A stretch of 64,000 nt of DNA from Salinibacterium amurskyense (lineage in GTDB: Bacteria; Actinomycetota; Actinomycetes; Actinomycetales; Microbacteriaceae): positions 744,001-808,000 of the forward strand of contig NZ_PGFH01000001.1 in assembly GCF_002797685.1 (NCBI RefSeq). Reading direction: 5' to 3'. The position numbers and the translations under genes are program-made. The notes under the pieces were generated by a model, which did no database searches, was not told the origin of the DNA, and worked only from the letters and a program-made list of their open reading frames with translations. Shown in pieces: positions 1-10,462 of this stretch. The number at the start of each line of letters is the position of its first letter. The stretch's first letter is position 1.

Positions 1-186
1 CGTACCACCGACGTCACCGGCGTCATCACGTTGCCTGAGGGCACCGAGATGGTTATGCCTGGCGACACCACTGACATGACCGTTGAGCTTATTCAGCCCA
101 TCGCCATGGAAGAGGGCCTCGGCTTCGCCATCCGTGAGGGTGGACGTACCGTAGGTGCCGGTAAGGTAACCAAGGTTCTGGCGTAA
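1..186 (+). CDS. tuf: Elongation factor Tu, C-terminal fragment
   Basis: Reading frame 1 is open from the first base and ends in TAA. It encodes 61 residues ending [11 protein letters not shown], the typical EF-Tu C-terminus, preceded by [17 protein letters not shown] from domain III. EF-Tu delivers aminoacyl-tRNA to the ribosome. The 5' part lies outside the window. In most bacteria tuf is followed closely by rpsJ; here a terminator and a hut locus intervene. Identification is secure although only the last beta-barrel segment is visible. Confidence 0.97.
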   Translation, partial: RTTDVTGVITLPEGTEMVMPGDTTDMTVELIQPIAMEEGLGFAIREGGRTVGAGKVTKVLA

Positions 187-201
187 GCTCAGTAACTAAT
201 T

Positions 202-240
202 ACGACGAGGGTCGGGCCGAAAGGCTCGGCCCTTTGTCGT
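202..240 (+). terminator. Terminator of tuf
   Basis: Two nested inverted repeats follow the tuf stop codon: outer ACGAC/GTCGT (202-206, 236-240) and inner GGGCCGA/TCGGCCC (214-220, 226-232), followed by a short T-rich stretch. It would separate the str operon from the hut locus. Confidence 0.8.
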
Positions 241-296
241 TTAACGATCACTTTCGCTCCCGCTCTGCAGTCGCTGTCTGCGGTTTAGCAGTCAGG

Positions 297-1064
297 TCAG
301 CTCGACCGTCCGGTGAGCCTGCCGGTGAGGGCGCGCGCAGCAGCCACCGTCGCGGCGCCGAGCTCATCCCAGTGCTCGCCCACGGCATCCGTGCGGAAGG
401 TTAGCCCGATCGCGGCTGTGGGGTAGTTGTTGCGGTCAAGCGCCGCGGCACCCACCGACGAGTAGTCGGCGGTAACGTCGCCAATCTCGCTCGCCCAGCC
501 CCGTTTGCGAGCGGAATCCAGCATCCGGTCAAGTTCGGCCAGCGTTTGGGGCCCAGCGGTTTGCCGGCGCGTCAGAGACGCCCGAGTCGGATACAGAGCG
601 CGGACTTGAGGTGCGGTGAGCCGCGCGAGCATGGCACGGCCGGTGGCAGTGAGATGGGCGGGCAGGCGCACACCGACCGCAGAGACGGTCGTGGGAGCGC
701 GGGTTCCTTGCACGCGTGCCGCGTAGCTGACATCCGCGCCGCTCAATACCGCTAGGTGAGCGACGACCGGGATGGGAGCTTCACGAGCGAGACTGCGCAT
801 CAGCGGTGAGGCAAGAGCAGAGAGCCGTTCGCTGCGCAGCGCCGAAGTGCCAATCTCAGAGACGAGGGCACTGAGCCCGTAGGTGCGATCCTCGGGATAG
901 TGCACAACGAAGCCCTCATCGACCATGACTGCGAGCAGTTGGTAGACGGACGATCGGGGCAGTCCGAGCTCGCGGGCCAATGCCGAGGCGGGCACCGGTC
1001 CTTTGCGAGACGCGAGATGGCGCAGCACCGCCATAGTGTTGCGCGCTGCCGGAATGCTGGGCAC
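297..1064 (-). CDS. IclR-family transcriptional regulator, probable hut regulator
   Basis: The product of 255 aa has an N-terminal winged helix-turn-helix (about residues 1-65, including ARELGLPRSSVYQLLAVM) and a C-terminal IclR effector domain with the LPAHLTATGRAMLA segment typical of the family. It is divergent from hutH, so it probably controls hut in response to histidine or urocanate; that role is inference. The GTG at 1064 is chosen because it has AGGGGA just upstream, gives the usual IclR length, and leaves a perfect palindrome (1073-1090) in the untranslated leader. ATG at 1094 would put the palindrome inside the gene. The frame stays open to 1286, but that would overlap hutH. Confidence 0.85.
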   Translation of the reverse strand: MPSIPAARNTMAVLRHLASRKGPVPASALARELGLPRSSVYQLLAVMVDEGFVVHYPEDRTYGLSALVSEIGTSALRSERLSALASPLMRSLAREAPIPVVAHLAVLSGADVSYAARVQGTRAPTTVSAVGVRLPAHLTATGRAMLARLTAPQVRALYPTRASLTRRQTAGPQTLAELDRMLDSARKRGWASEIGDVTADYSSVGAAALDRNNYPTAAIGLTFRTDAVGEHWDELGAATVAAARALTGRLTGRSS

Positions 1065-1072
1065 GTTTCCCC

Positions 1073-1090
1073 TGTCTGATATTTCAGACA
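1073..1090. promoter_or_regulatory. Candidate operator in the divergent hut promoter region
   Basis: TGTCTGA (1073-1079) and TCAGACA (1084-1090) form a perfect 7-bp inverted repeat separated by TATT. It lies between the regulator start and hutH, a typical position for an IclR dimer site controlling both genes. No strong sigma-70-like hexamer pair was found beside it. Binding by the neighbouring regulator is inferred from position only. Confidence 0.55.
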
Positions 1091-1143
1091 CCATATCGCG
1101 AATCACTATCGCTGCAGAAGGGTGATCAGCGTTCACTGGGATC

Positions 1144-2688
1144 ATGAATCCCGAAACTCCGCAGACTGTTTCTCTTGGCGTTGGCCCCGTCAGCATCGCC
1201 GAGGTCGTGGCTGTGGCGCGCCACCATGCGCGCGTGTCGATCACGCCCGAAGCTATCGCCGAGATCGAGGCGTCGCGCGCCGTCATTGAGGCTCTCGCGA
1301 ACGACGTTCGGCCTCACTACGGGGTGTCGACAGGTTTCGGTGCCCTCGCCACGAAACACATCGCTCTCGAGCAGCGGGTGCAATTGCAGCGATCTCTGGT
1401 GCGCAGCCATGCCGCCAGCTCTGGTGCCGAGATCGATGCTGAGGTGGTGCGGGCGACCATGCTCTTACGGCTCTCCACGATGACAACCGGCCGTACCGGA
1501 GTGCGCCCAGTTGTCGCCGAGACCTATGCCGCGCTGCTTAACGCTGACATCACTCCGATCGTGGGAGAGTACGGCAGCCTCGGGTGCTCGGGCGACCTTG
1601 CTCCGCTGGCGCATTGCGCGTTGGCGGTCATGGGCGAAGGCGACGTGCGCGTCGCCGGGGAGTTGATGCCCGCCTCCGCTGCTCTCAAAGCTGCCGGTAT
1701 TGAGCCGGTCGTGCTGCACGAAAAGGAGGGGCTGGCGCTTATCAATGGCACGGATGGGATGCTTGGCATGCTGTCGATGGCCATCACCGATCTGAGCGCG
1801 TTGCTCACCACCGCCGACCTGTCCGCGGCTCTCAGCGTCGAGGGTCTCGCCGGAACAGATCGCGTCTTCGCCGAAGATCTTCACGCCCTCCGCCCCCACC
1901 CCGGCCAGCAGGTGTCCGCCGGTAATATGCGCGCAGTGTTGCGCGATTCGGGAACGATCGCCGCCCACGCCACCAATGGTTTCACCCGAGTGCAGGATGC
2001 CTATTCCTTGCGTTGTGCTCCGCAGGTGCACGGTGCGGCTCGCGACACGGTCGATCACACGAGACGTGTTGCCGAGCGCGAGTTGCAGAGCGCAATCGAT
2101 AATCCTGTCGTTACCCTCGATGGTCGCTTGGAGTCGAACGGAAACTTCCACGGGGCGCCCGTGGGCTATGCGCTCGACTTCCTGGCGATTGTGGCGGCCG
2201 ACGTCGCAAGCATGAGCGAACGTCGCACCGACCGCTTCCTCGACAGCAACCGCAATGGTGGGCTGAACGCGTTCCTTGCTGCGGATCCCGGGGTCGACTC
2301 GGGTCACATGATCGCGCAGTACACCCAGGCGGGCATCGTCAGTGAGATGAAGCGGCTCGCGGCGCCGGCATCCGTCGACTCGATTCCGACCAGCGCCATG
2401 CAAGAGGATCACGTTTCGATGGGCTGGAGTGCCGGCCTCAAGCTTCGTCGCAGCATCGACGGTCTCTCGCGCGTTCTCGCCATTGAACTGTTGACCTCCG
2501 CACGCGGCATTGAGATGCGCGGCGAAAAGCCGTCCCCGGTATCGGCCGCCGTAATCGACACCCTGCGCGAGCGAGTGCCCGGCGCAGGCCCCGACCGTTA
2601 CCTTGCCCCCGACATTGCCGCGAGCGTTGAACTCGTGCAGTCGGGTGCCCTTGTTGCAGCAGCACGTTCCGTCACCGAACTTCACTAG
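1144..2688 (+). CDS. hutH: Histidine ammonia-lyase
   Basis: The 514-aa enzyme deaminates L-histidine to trans-urocanate, the first step of histidine degradation. The MIO prosthetic group forms from three residues in the sequence [13 protein letters not shown]; here the triad is Cys148-Ser149-Gly150 rather than the textbook Ala-Ser-Gly. The active-site tyrosine lies in HYGVSTGFG (Tyr59). Length matches the aromatic amino acid lyase family. It is the first gene of a four-gene unit, followed after 8 nt by hutU. The ATG at 1144 has only a weak purine-rich stretch (TGGGATC) upstream, so the exact start is slightly uncertain. Confidence 0.97.
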   Translation: MNPETPQTVSLGVGPVSIAEVVAVARHHARVSITPEAIAEIEASRAVIEALANDVRPHYGVSTGFGALATKHIALEQRVQLQRSLVRSHAASSGAEIDAEVVRATMLLRLSTMTTGRTGVRPVVAETYAALLNADITPIVGEYGSLGCSGDLAPLAHCALAVMGEGDVRVAGELMPASAALKAAGIEPVVLHEKEGLALINGTDGMLGMLSMAITDLSALLTTADLSAALSVEGLAGTDRVFAEDLHALRPHPGQQVSAGNMRAVLRDSGTIAAHATNGFTRVQDAYSLRCAPQVHGAARDTVDHTRRVAERELQSAIDNPVVTLDGRLESNGNFHGAPVGYALDFLAIVAADVASMSERRTDRFLDSNRNGGLNAFLAADPGVDSGHMIAQYTQAGIVSEMKRLAAPASVDSIPTSAMQEDHVSMGWSAGLKLRRSIDGLSRVLAIELLTSARGIEMRGEKPSPVSAAVIDTLRERVPGAGPDRYLAPDIAASVELVQSGALVAAARSVTELH

Positions 2689-2696
2689 GAGCAGTC

Positions 2697-4361
2697 ATGA
2701 TTCAGGCACAGCGTGGTTCCACCCTCACTACTCTCGGCTGGCAGCAGGAAGGCGCTCTGCGCATGCTGCAGAACAACCTCGACCCGGAGGTCGCCGAGCA
2801 TCCCGAAGATCTCGTCGTCTATGGCGGCACGGGCAAGGCTGCCCGCGACTGGCCCAGCTACCATGCGATCGTGCGTTCGCTCACGACGCTCAAGGGCGAC
2901 GAGACGCTGCTCGTGCAGTCGGGCAAGCCCGTCGGTGTGATGCAGACGCACGAGTGGGCGCCCCGCGTGCTGCTCGCCAACTCCAATCTCGTGGGTGACT
3001 GGGCGAACTGGGATGAGTTCCGTCGGCTCGAGCAGTTGGGCCTCACAATGTACGGCCAAATGACGGCCGGATCGTGGATCTACATTGGTACGCAGGGCAT
3101 TCTGCAAGGCACGTACGAAACTTTCTCTGCGGTCGCGGCGAAACGATTCGGTGGCACTCTAGCGGGCACCATCACCCTCACAGCCGGCCTCGGAGGCATG
3201 GGCGGGGCTCAGCCCCTCGCCGTAACCATGAACGACGGTGTTGCGATCTGCATCGATGTTGATCAGAGCCGCATCACTCGTCGTATCGATCACGGTTACC
3301 TCGACGTCGAGGCGAAGTCGCTGGCGCACGCCGTCGAGCTCGCCGTTGCGGCACGTGACGCGAAGAAGGCGCTGTCGATCGGCGTCCTTGCCAACGCAGC
3401 TGCAGCCGTGCCTGAGTTGCTGGCGATGGGCGCCCCGATCGATATCGTCACCGACCAGACCAGCGCGCACGACCCCCTGGCGTACTTGCCGCTCGGCGTT
3501 GACTTCCACGATTGGGAGAGCGCCCGTAGCCACCCCGACTTCGCCCAGCGCGCTCGCGAGTCAATGGCGATCCACGTCGAAGCGATGGTGGGCTTCCAAC
3601 GCCAGGGTGCCGAGGTCTTCGACTACGGCAACAACATCCGCACCGAAGCGCGCGCAGCAGGATACGCGGATGCGTTTGCGTTTCCGGGGTTCGTGCCGGC
3701 CTACATCCGTCCGCTGTTTGCGGAGGGTAAGGGGCCGTTCCGGTGGGCCGCCCTCAGTGGCGAGGCCAGCGACATCCACAAGACAGACAAGGCAATTCTC
3801 GAGCTGTTCCCCGAGAACGAATCGCTCGCGCGCTGGATCAAGCTGGCAGGGGAGCGGGTGCACTTCCAGGGTCTGCCCGCCCGCATCTGCTGGCTCGGCT
3901 ATGGCGAACGCGACAAGGCTGGCCTCAAGTTCAACGAGATGGTCGCCTCGGGCGAGTTGGCTGCCCCGCTGGCGATTGGCCGCGACCACCTCGATAGCGG
4001 CTCGGTGGCGTCACCGTACCGCGAGACCGAAGCGATGAAAGATGGTTCGGATGCGATTGCCGACTGGCCGTTGCTCAACGCGCTGGTCAACACTTCGTCG
4101 GGGGCAACGTGGGTCTCTATTCACCACGGTGGCGGCGTTGGCATTGGCCGGTCGATCCACGCCGGCCAGGTGACGGTCGCTGACGGAACCGAGTTGGCGG
4201 CCCAGAAGCTTGAGCGCGTTCTCACGAACGATCCCGGGATGGGAGTGATCCGTCACGTCGATGCTGGCTACGATGAAGCCATCGAGGTCGCTGATGATCT
4301 CGGCGTTCGCATCCCTATGAACGAGGCTCCACTCACGAAGGGCGACAATGCTGAGCGCTGA
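2697..4361 (+). CDS. hutU: Urocanate hydratase
   Basis: The 554-aa protein converts urocanate to 4-imidazolone-5-propionate using tightly bound NAD+. Family hallmarks seen are the N-terminal [25 protein letters not shown], the glycine-rich [14 protein letters not shown], and near the C-terminus [17 protein letters not shown]. The start at 2697 is preceded by AGGAG at a good spacing. The last 14 nt overlap the start of the next gene, implying translational coupling. Length agrees with the family (about 550-560 aa). Confidence 0.98.
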   Translation: MIQAQRGSTLTTLGWQQEGALRMLQNNLDPEVAEHPEDLVVYGGTGKAARDWPSYHAIVRSLTTLKGDETLLVQSGKPVGVMQTHEWAPRVLLANSNLVGDWANWDEFRRLEQLGLTMYGQMTAGSWIYIGTQGILQGTYETFSAVAAKRFGGTLAGTITLTAGLGGMGGAQPLAVTMNDGVAICIDVDQSRITRRIDHGYLDVEAKSLAHAVELAVAARDAKKALSIGVLANAAAAVPELLAMGAPIDIVTDQTSAHDPLAYLPLGVDFHDWESARSHPDFAQRARESMAIHVEAMVGFQRQGAEVFDYGNNIRTEARAAGYADAFAFPGFVPAYIRPLFAEGKGPFRWAALSGEASDIHKTDKAILELFPENESLARWIKLAGERVHFQGLPARICWLGYGERDKAGLKFNEMVASGELAAPLAIGRDHLDSGSVASPYRETEAMKDGSDAIADWPLLNALVNTSSGATWVSIHHGGGVGIGRSIHAGQVTVADGTELAAQKLERVLTNDPGMGVIRHVDAGYDEAIEVADDLGVRIPMNEAPLTKGDNAER

Positions 4362-5205
4362 TCCGCTGTGGCCACGGGCGGGAGACTGGCCCGCGCCGGT
4401 TGCTGATGAATGGGCGGATGTCGCGCTCCTCGGTATGCCGACTTCGCGTACGTCGCTCTCGCCGACTCAAGCGCACACCACGCCTCAGGCGGTGCGGGAG
4501 GCTCTGCGGCGTTATGCTGCGCTGTCCGATCTGCGGATCGTCGACGCCGGCAATGTGCGCGAGCCTGACTTGAATGAAGCGGATGCGATCGAGGCGGTCG
4601 CTGAGCTGCGAACCGAGCTTGTTATCGCGTTGGGTGGCGATAACGCCGCAACGGTACCCACCGCCCTCGGACGCTGGGGATCACAGATCGCCACCGCTGG
4701 CCTCATCACGCTCGATGCCCACTACGACCTACGCGACGGAACGAGTAATGGTTCGCCCGTCCGTCGACTTCTCGAGGCAGGCCTCGACGGCAACCGCGTG
4801 GTGCAGATCGGTATCGAGCCGCTGGCGAACTCGCTGGCCTACGCCGAGCGCGCCCGTGAGGCCGGAATCACCGTCATCACTCGCGACGAACTGCGCTCGC
4901 GGTCGATGGACGATGTCATGGCGCAGGCTCTGAAGATTGCGGGTGCCGCTGGTGGCCCCATCCACGTCGATCTCGACGTCGATGTCTGCGACCGCGCGGT
5001 TACTCCCGCTTGCCCCGCGTCAGTACCGGGTGGCATTGCGGCGATTGACCTGCGCGCTGCCGCACGGATTGCTGCCGCGCATCCAGCCGTCTGCTCGATT
5101 GACCTTGTCGAAGTGGATGCCGCTGCAGACTCTGCCGACGAACGCACGGTGCGCCTCGTGGCCCTCTGCGTTCTCGAAGCGATCTCCGGAGTGGCCCTGC
5201 GATGA
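4348..5205 (+). CDS. hutG: Ureohydrolase-family protein, probable formimidoylglutamase
   Basis: The 285-aa protein belongs to the arginase/agmatinase/formimidoylglutamase family and sits where the formiminoglutamate-cleaving enzyme belongs, between hutU and hutI. Metal-site motifs visible are DAHYD (residues 123-127) and HVDLDVD (206-212). The first motif reads GGDN (96-99), with Asn where the classical family has the metal-binding His of GGDH. By context it should hydrolyse N-formimino-L-glutamate to glutamate and formamide. The alternative, a deiminase route, would need hutF, which is not in the window. It overlaps hutU by 14 nt and hutI by 4 nt. Confidence 0.85.
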   Translation: MLSADPLWPRAGDWPAPVADEWADVALLGMPTSRTSLSPTQAHTTPQAVREALRRYAALSDLRIVDAGNVREPDLNEADAIEAVAELRTELVIALGGDNAATVPTALGRWGSQIATAGLITLDAHYDLRDGTSNGSPVRRLLEAGLDGNRVVQIGIEPLANSLAYAERAREAGITVITRDELRSRSMDDVMAQALKIAGAAGGPIHVDLDVDVCDRAVTPACPASVPGGIAAIDLRAAARIAAAHPAVCSIDLVEVDAAADSADERTVRLVALCVLEAISGVALR

Positions 5206-6416
5206 CGAATGCCGCAAACACGTGCACCGTGAACACGAGCACCGCGAACGCCAGCACCGTGATCACGAACATCGGGCTCCTTCTGACTCACGACAACGAG
5301 CAGCCCGAAATCGAGAATGCTGCCATTGTTTTCGACGGCGGCCGCGTGGCGTGGTGGGGCTCGACGGAGCAAGCCCCTGCTGCCGACGATCACATGGATG
5401 CCGCAGGTCGCTGCGTGCTGCCAGGTTTTGTCGATAGCCACAGCCACCTTCTCTTCGCGGGCGACCGCTCGGAGGAGTTCGAAGCGCGCATGGCGGGTCG
5501 GCGCTATGAGGCGGGCGGCATCCGGCGCACCGTTGCGCTTTCGCGGGAGGCAACCGACGACGAACTGCTCGCAAACGCTACGGCGCTCGTGGCAGAGATG
5601 CGCCGCCAAGGAACAACCACGATCGAGATCAAGAGCGGCTACGGCCTCAGCGTTCATGATGAGGCGCGGATGCTGCGCCTTGCCTCCACGCTCACCGGCG
5701 AGACAACCTTCCTCGGCGCCCACGTCGTGCCCGCCGAATACGCCGAGGATCGCGCCGCCTACGTCTCGCTCGTCAGGGGAGAGATGCTCGAAGCCTGCGC
5801 CCCGTTCTCGCGTTGGATCGATGTGTTCTGCGACAACGGTGCCTTTACCGAAGACGAAACGCGCTCCATCATCAGGGCAGGCCAGGCCCGCGGCTTGGGT
5901 GCTCGTCTTCACGGAGCGCAATTGGGGGAGTCGGGTGCTGTGCAGCTCGCGGTTGAGCTCGGCGCTGCGAGCGTCGACCACTGCACCTATCTCTCCGACG
6001 ACGATGTCGACGCGCTCGCCGCCAGCACTACGAGCGTCGGCCTCTTGCCCGGCGTCGAGTTCTCGACCAAACATCCGTTCGTGGATGCCCGGCGCCTGCT
6101 CGACGCGGGAGTCGCCGTTGCGCTCGCCAGCGACTGCAATCCCGGCTCCAGCTTCACGTCCTCCCTTCCGTTCTGCATCGCACTGGCGGTGCGCGAGATG
6201 GGAATGACGTCCGCCGAAGCGGTGACGGCAGCGACCCTCGGGGGAGCACGCTCGCTGCAGCGCGATGATGTAGGCCATTTGCGGGTCGGCGCGCGAGCAC
6301 ATGCCCAGATTCTGGATGCCCCGCACTACCGTCATCTCGCGTACCGGCCAGGGGTTCCGCTGGTCTCCAGCGTCTTTCTGGATGGCGTTCATGAGCGTGT
6401 GCGGCCGCTGGGCTGA
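5202..6416 (+). CDS. hutI: Imidazolonepropionase
   Basis: The 404-aa amidohydrolase opens imidazolonepropionate to N-formimino-L-glutamate. Seen are the metal-binding [47 protein letters not shown] and the late metal-site Asp in ASDCNPGSS. The ATGA overlap with the preceding gene supports the start at 5202. The first 20 or so residues are unusual, an Asn/Thr/Ala/Ser-rich stretch encoded by short repeats such as GAACACGAGCACCG, and may be disordered. It is the last gene of the hut unit. I see no clear T-tailed terminator after it. Confidence 0.96.
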   Translation: MTNAANTCTVNTSTANASTVITNIGLLLTHDNEQPEIENAAIVFDGGRVAWWGSTEQAPAADDHMDAAGRCVLPGFVDSHSHLLFAGDRSEEFEARMAGRRYEAGGIRRTVALSREATDDELLANATALVAEMRRQGTTTIEIKSGYGLSVHDEARMLRLASTLTGETTFLGAHVVPAEYAEDRAAYVSLVRGEMLEACAPFSRWIDVFCDNGAFTEDETRSIIRAGQARGLGARLHGAQLGESGAVQLAVELGAASVDHCTYLSDDDVDALAASTTSVGLLPGVEFSTKHPFVDARRLLDAGVAVALASDCNPGSSFTSSLPFCIALAVREMGMTSAEAVTAATLGGARSLQRDDVGHLRVGARAHAQILDAPHYRHLAYRPGVPLVSSVFLDGVHERVRPLG

Positions 6417-6930
6417 GAGCCGGCTAAACCCCGTCATATCGGCACCCAGGAGTACTGAAATAGACTGATCTGGATGCCGTACTTTCGGTATCGAGAAGTA
6501 GCCTGAAAATCCGACACGCCCGGGTTGCAGCAAATGCCCGGATGTGACAGACTCTTCTAGTTCAACATTTCGCCGCCATGTGCGCGCGGATCACTCCCAG
6601 TCAGTGCATAGTTCCACAACGTGTGGGTCACGCAGAGCGTGAATCACACAGTGTGTAGCAGCTAGGCCGCGGGGAGAAGAACCAAGCTTAACCAACTCCC
6701 CAAATGATCACTCGAAAGAGTTATTGCTGCGGGAGACGCGTGTGCGGGCTCGCCAGCATGTGCTCCTCGCGGCCTCGCGGGTTGGTATCACAAGCAGTGA
6801 CAGCAAGAACTTGACAGATAAATAGTGGTGCGAAAGCAGAAGTGCTGAGCGTCTTCGGGTGGCAACATTCGGCGTCGAACAGCCCAGGTGCACGCAGTGC
6901 CTCAACAGTACTAAGGGAAGAGAGCCAGTC
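6417..6930. other. Long intergenic region upstream of the S10 operon
   Basis: These 514 bases separate hutI from rpsJ and should hold the S10 promoter and leader. No convincing gene is present on either strand. Visible structure includes a dyad at 6621-6649, a tandem octamer CCTCGCGG (6765-6772 and 6773-6780), and a consensus -35-like TTGACA at 6811-6816 without a matching -10 at normal spacing. The promoter therefore cannot be placed with confidence. Confidence 0.6.
6621..6649. promoter_or_regulatory. Interrupted dyad upstream of rpsJ
   Basis: GTGTG (6621-6625) pairs with CACAC (6645-6649), and TCACGC (6628-6633) with GCGTGA (6637-6642), around an AGA centre, with a GG/AT mismatch step between the two arms. 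No T-run follows, so it looks more like a protein-binding dyad or leader hairpin than an intrinsic terminator. Confidence 0.4.
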
Positions 6931-7239
6931 ATGGCGGGACAGAAGATCCGCATCCGACTCAAGTCGTACGACCACGAGGTCATCGACTCATCGGCACGCA
7001 AGATCGTTGACACGGTTACCCGCGCGGGTGCCACGGTAGTAGGCCCAGTGCCGCTGCCCACTGAGAAGAACGTGGTTGCGGTTATCCGCTCACCTCACAA
7101 GTACAAGGACAGCCGCGAGCACTTCGAAAAGCGCACCCACAAGCGGCTCATCGACATCATCGACCCGACGCCCAAGGCTGTGGATTCGCTTATGCGTCTC
7201 GACCTGCCGGCCGACGTCAACATCGAGATCAAGCTTTAG
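6931..7239 (+). CDS. rpsJ: 30S ribosomal protein S10
   Basis: The 102-aa S10 protein starts [15 protein letters not shown] and carries the family segment [20 protein letters not shown]10 lies in the head of the 30S subunit and, as NusE, also takes part in transcription antitermination. The frame is open from 6859, but the start at 6931 is set by family length. It is the first gene of the S10 operon, whose leader is unusually long and follows the hut genes. Confidence 0.98.
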   Translation: MAGQKIRIRLKSYDHEVIDSSARKIVDTVTRAGATVVGPVPLPTEKNVVAVIRSPHKYKDSREHFEKRTHKRLIDIIDPTPKAVDSLMRLDLPADVNIEIKL

Positions 7240-7279
7240 CTCGCGCAGTTATTGAGCGACTGAGCCGATAAGGAAAATA

Positions 7280-7930
7280 ATGTCTACAACTAAGACGACC
7301 AAGGGTCTGCTGGGCAAGAAGCTCGGCATGACGCAGGTTTGGGACGAGAACAACAAGCTCGTTCCCGTGACCGTTGTCGAAATCACCCCGAATGTTGTTA
7401 CGCAGCTGCGTAGCCCCGAGGTTGATGGATACAGCGCTGTCCAGATCGCGTACGGCCAGATTGACCCTCGTAAGGTCAACAAGCCGCTTACCGGTCACTT
7501 CGACAAGGCAGGTGTAACGCCTCGCCGTCACCTCACCGAGATTCGCACCCCCGACGCCGCGGAGTACACCGTTGGCCAGGAGCTGGCAGTCGACATCTTC
7601 ACCCCCGGCTCGAAGGTCGACGTCGTCGGCACGAGCAAGGGTAAGGGTTTCGCCGGTGTTATGAAGCGTCACAACTTCAAGGGTGTATCTGCAAGCCACG
7701 GTGCACACCGTAACCACCGCAAGCCTGGTTCCATTGGTGCCTCGTCGACCCCCAGCCGTGTCTTCAAGGGCATGCGCATGGCCGGTCGTATGGGTGGTGA
7801 CCGTGTAACGGTCATGAACCTCGCCGTCCACTCGATCGACCTCGAGAAGGGACTCGTGCTCATCAAGGGCGCTGTTCCCGGTGCTCGCGGCCGTATCGTC
7901 TTCGTCCGCAACGCAGTGAAGGGGGCGTAG
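7280..7930 (+). CDS. rplC: 50S ribosomal protein L3
   Basis: The 216-aa protein contains the N-terminal [13 protein letters not shown] and the conserved C-terminal stretch [14 protein letters not shown]3 binds 23S rRNA early in assembly and reaches toward the peptidyl transferase centre through the central loop around the [15 protein letters not shown] segment. AAGGA precedes the ATG. It lies 40 nt after rpsJ and 5 nt before rplD. Confidence 0.98.
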   Translation: MSTTKTTKGLLGKKLGMTQVWDENNKLVPVTVVEITPNVVTQLRSPEVDGYSAVQIAYGQIDPRKVNKPLTGHFDKAGVTPRRHLTEIRTPDAAEYTVGQELAVDIFTPGSKVDVVGTSKGKGFAGVMKRHNFKGVSASHGAHRNHRKPGSIGASSTPSRVFKGMRMAGRMGGDRVTVMNLAVHSIDLEKGLVLIKGAVPGARGRIVFVRNAVKGA

Positions 7931-7935
7931 TACAC

Positions 7936-8595
7936 ATGGCTACCTCCATCGACGTCATCGACGCCAAGGGTAAGAAGGTTGACTCTGTCGAACTTCCCGC
8001 CGAGATCTTCGACGTGCAGACCAACGTTCCCCTCATCCACCAGGTTGTAGTTGCACAGCGTGCAGCTGCACGTCAGGGTACGCACAACACCCTGCGCCGC
8101 GGTGAAGTTTCGGGTGCTGGTCGCAAGCCGTTCAAGCAGAAGGGAACCGGTCGCGCTCGTCAGGGCTCGATCCGTGCTCCTCAGATGAAGGGTGGTGGAA
8201 TCGTTCACGGTCCACACCCGCGTGACTACTCACAGCGCACCCCCAAGAAGATGATTGCTGCTGCACTGCGCGGCACGTTGTCTGACCGGGCTCGCGGCGA
8301 GCGTATTCACGTCATCGACGCTCTGGCCGTTGACAACAAGCCTTCGACGAAGACTGTCTCCGCGTTGCTCACGAGCATCGCACCAAGCAAGAACGTTCTC
8401 GTCGTGCTTCAGCGCGAAGATGCGATCAGCTTGAAGAGCATTCGTAACCTCGACGGCGTTCACGTTCTGTCATACGACCAGCTCAACGCCTACGACGTCG
8501 TCGTCAGCGACGACATCGTGTTCAGCAAGGGCGCCTTCGACGCGTTCGTTGCCTTCAACACCAAGTCTTCGAACAAGGAAGAGGTCAGCGCATGA
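7936..8595 (+). CDS. rplD: 50S ribosomal protein L4
   Basis: The 219-aa protein has the L4 loop region with [19 protein letters not shown] and [14 protein letters not shown], which lines the exit tunnel. L4 is an early 23S-binding protein and in some bacteria represses its own operon; no E. coli-like L4 leader was recognised here. Its stop overlaps the rplW start by 4 nt. Confidence 0.98.
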   Translation: MATSIDVIDAKGKKVDSVELPAEIFDVQTNVPLIHQVVVAQRAAARQGTHNTLRRGEVSGAGRKPFKQKGTGRARQGSIRAPQMKGGGIVHGPHPRDYSQRTPKKMIAAALRGTLSDRARGERIHVIDALAVDNKPSTKTVSALLTSIAPSKNVLVVLQREDAISLKSIRNLDGVHVLSYDQLNAYDVVVSDDIVFSKGAFDAFVAFNTKSSNKEEVSA

Positions 8596-8891
8596 CCGTC
8601 ACGTACAAGGACCCACGCGACATCATCATCGCTCCCGTGGTTTCCGAGAAGAGCTACAACCTGATCGACATGGGAAAGTACACCTTCGAGGTTGACCCCC
8701 GTGCGAACAAGACCGAGATCAAGCTCGCTATTGAGAAGATCTTCAGCGTCAAGGTCGACTCGGTCAACACGTTGAACCGCACGGGCAAGACCCGTCGCAC
8801 TCGTTTCGGTATGGGTAAGCGCAAGGACACCAAGCGCGCCATCGTCACGCTCAAGTCCGGTTCTATCGACATCTTCACCGCTGTCGGTTAA
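8592..8891 (+). CDS. rplW: 50S ribosomal protein L23
   Basis: The 99-aa protein contains the L23 signature [13 protein letters not shown] near the N-terminus and [20 protein letters not shown] in the loop. L23 sits at the tunnel exit and is the docking site for trigger factor and SRP. It is translationally coupled to rplD (ATGA overlap). Confidence 0.98.
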   Translation: MTVTYKDPRDIIIAPVVSEKSYNLIDMGKYTFEVDPRANKTEIKLAIEKIFSVKVDSVNTLNRTGKTRRTRFGMGKRKDTKRAIVTLKSGSIDIFTAVG

Positions 8892-8908
8892 GGACCAAGG
8901 AGAAACTA

Positions 8909-9748
8909 ATGGCTATTCGCAAGTACAAGCCCACGACGCCTGGTCGCCGTGGTTCCTCGGTTGCAGACTTTGCTGAGATCACCCGCTCGACGCCAGAGAA
9001 GTCGCTTCTGCGCCCTCTGCCCAAGACTGGTGGCCGCAACAACGCAGGTCGCATCACGAGCCGTCACGTTGGTGGTGGCCACAAGCGCCAGTACCGCGTA
9101 ATCGACTTCAAGCGCAGCGACAAAGACGGCGTAAACGCCCGCGTTGCCGAGATCGAGTACGACCCCAACCGCACCGCACGTATCGCTCTCCTTCACTTCG
9201 TTGATGGAACCAAGCGCTACATCGTTGCTCCCAACAAGCTCAAGCAGGGCGACATTGTTGAGTCGGGTGCCGGCGCTGACATCAAGCCCGGTAACAACCT
9301 CCCGATGAAGAACATCCCCGTCGGTACGGTTATCCACATGATTGAGCTTCGCCCCGGTGGCGGCGCCAAGATGGCCCGTTCCGCTGGAGCTTCGGTTCGA
9401 CTCGTTGCCAAGGAAGGCCCTTACGCCCAGCTGCGTTTGCCCTCCGGAGAAATCCGCAACGTTGACGTTCGTTGCCGTGCAACGATCGGCGAGGTCGGCA
9501 ACGCCGAGCAGTCGAACATCAACTGGGGTAAGGCCGGCCGTATGCGCTGGAAGGGCGTTCGCCCGACCGTCCGTGGTGTTGCCATGAACCCTGTCGACCA
9601 CCCTCACGGTGGTGGAGAAGGTAAGACGTCCGGTGGACGTCACCCCGTTTCCCCTTGGGGCCAGGCAGAAGGCCGCACTCGTAAGCGCAAACTGCCCAGT
9701 GACCAGCTCATCGTTCGCCGCCGCAATGTCGGCAAGAAGCGCAAGTAG
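8909..9748 (+). CDS. rplB: 50S ribosomal protein L2
   Basis: The 279-aa protein carries the universally conserved [19 protein letters not shown] loop near the peptidyl transferase centre, with the conserved histidines. N-terminal [14 protein letters not shown] and the central [17 protein letters not shown] match L2. A good Shine-Dalgarno sequence (AAGGAGAA) precedes the ATG. L2 is needed for subunit association. Confidence 0.99.
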   Translation: MAIRKYKPTTPGRRGSSVADFAEITRSTPEKSLLRPLPKTGGRNNAGRITSRHVGGGHKRQYRVIDFKRSDKDGVNARVAEIEYDPNRTARIALLHFVDGTKRYIVAPNKLKQGDIVESGAGADIKPGNNLPMKNIPVGTVIHMIELRPGGGAKMARSAGASVRLVAKEGPYAQLRLPSGEIRNVDVRCRATIGEVGNAEQSNINWGKAGRMRWKGVRPTVRGVAMNPVDHPHGGGEGKTSGGRHPVSPWGQAEGRTRKRKLPSDQLIVRRRNVGKKRK

Positions 9749-9763
9749 TAGGAGAGTCAGAAG

Positions 9764-10045
9764 ATGCCACGCAGTCTGAAGAAGGGCCCCTTCGTCGACG
9801 ACCACCTCCTACAAAAGGTTGTCAAGGCGAATGAGGCCAAGAGCAAGAACGTAATCAAGACCTGGTCGCGCCGCTCAATGATCGTTCCAGCAATGCTGGG
9901 TCACACGATCGCGGTGCACGATGGTCGCAAGCACATTCCGGTGTTCATCACCGAAACCATGGTTGGGCACAAGCTCGGCGAGTTCTCGCCCACCCGTACC
10001 TTCCGTGGACACGTGAAGGATGACAAGAAGGGTCGCCGCCGCTAA
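9764..10045 (+). CDS. rpsS: 30S ribosomal protein S19
   Basis: The 93-aa protein begins [12 protein letters not shown] and contains [21 protein letters not shown] and [15 protein letters not shown], all diagnostic of S19, which binds 16S rRNA in the 30S head near the decoding-site tRNAs. It lies 15 nt after rplB within the S10 operon. Length is standard. Confidence 0.99.
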   Translation: MPRSLKKGPFVDDHLLQKVVKANEAKSKNVIKTWSRRSMIVPAMLGHTIAVHDGRKHIPVFITETMVGHKLGEFSPTRTFRGHVKDDKKGRRR

Positions 10046-10069
10046 CGCGGTGGTGTAGGAGGTAGAGAA

Positions 10070-10462
10070 ATGGTGGAGTCGATCGCACGCGTGCGTCACA
10101 TCCGCGTGACCCCCATGAAGGCTCGTCGCGTCATCAACATGATCCGCGGCAAGCAAGCACAGGAAGCACTGGCAATTTTGAAGTTCGCACCTCAGGGCGC
10201 GAGCGAGCCGGTCTACAAGTTGGTTGCATCTGCAATCGCCAATGCGCGAGTCAAGGCAGACGCTTCGAACACGTTCCTGGACGAACAGGATCTGATCATC
10301 TCGAAGGCTTATGTCGACGACGGTGCAACGCTCAAGCGTTTCCAGCCGCGTGCCCAGGGCCGCGCGTTCCAGATCCTGAAGCGCACAAGCCACATCACGG
10401 TCGTGCTGGCCACGCCAGACCACGTCGTTGAAGCCGAGGCCGACAAGGCAGGGAAGAAGTAA
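10070..10462 (+). CDS. rplV: 50S ribosomal protein L22
   Basis: The 130-aa protein contains [20 protein letters not shown] and the C-terminal beta-hairpin region with [19 protein letters not shown], which reaches into the exit tunnel beside L4. The start at 10070 follows AGGAGGTAGAGAA. Its stop and the rpsC start share one base (TAATG). Confidence 0.98.
   Translation: MVESIARVRHIRVTPMKARRVINMIRGKQAQEALAILKFAPQGASEPVYKLVASAIANARVKADASNTFLDEQDLIISKAYVDDGATLKRFQPRAQGRAFQILKRTSHITVVLATPDHVVEAEADKAGKK

Noticed and set aside
1465-2685. 406-codon minus-strand frame opposite hutH
   Set aside because: It is a shadow of hutH with no Shine-Dalgarno sequence and His/Arg/Gly-rich composition.
4839-6533. 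564-codon open frame on the minus strand opposite hutG/hutI
   Set aside because: It is antisense to two well-supported hut genes, shows no family motifs, and long antisense frames are expected at this G+C content.
6811-6839. TTGACA as an rpsJ promoter
   Set aside because: The hexamer is perfect, but at 16-18 bp spacing no acceptable -10 sequence is present, so no promoter was called.
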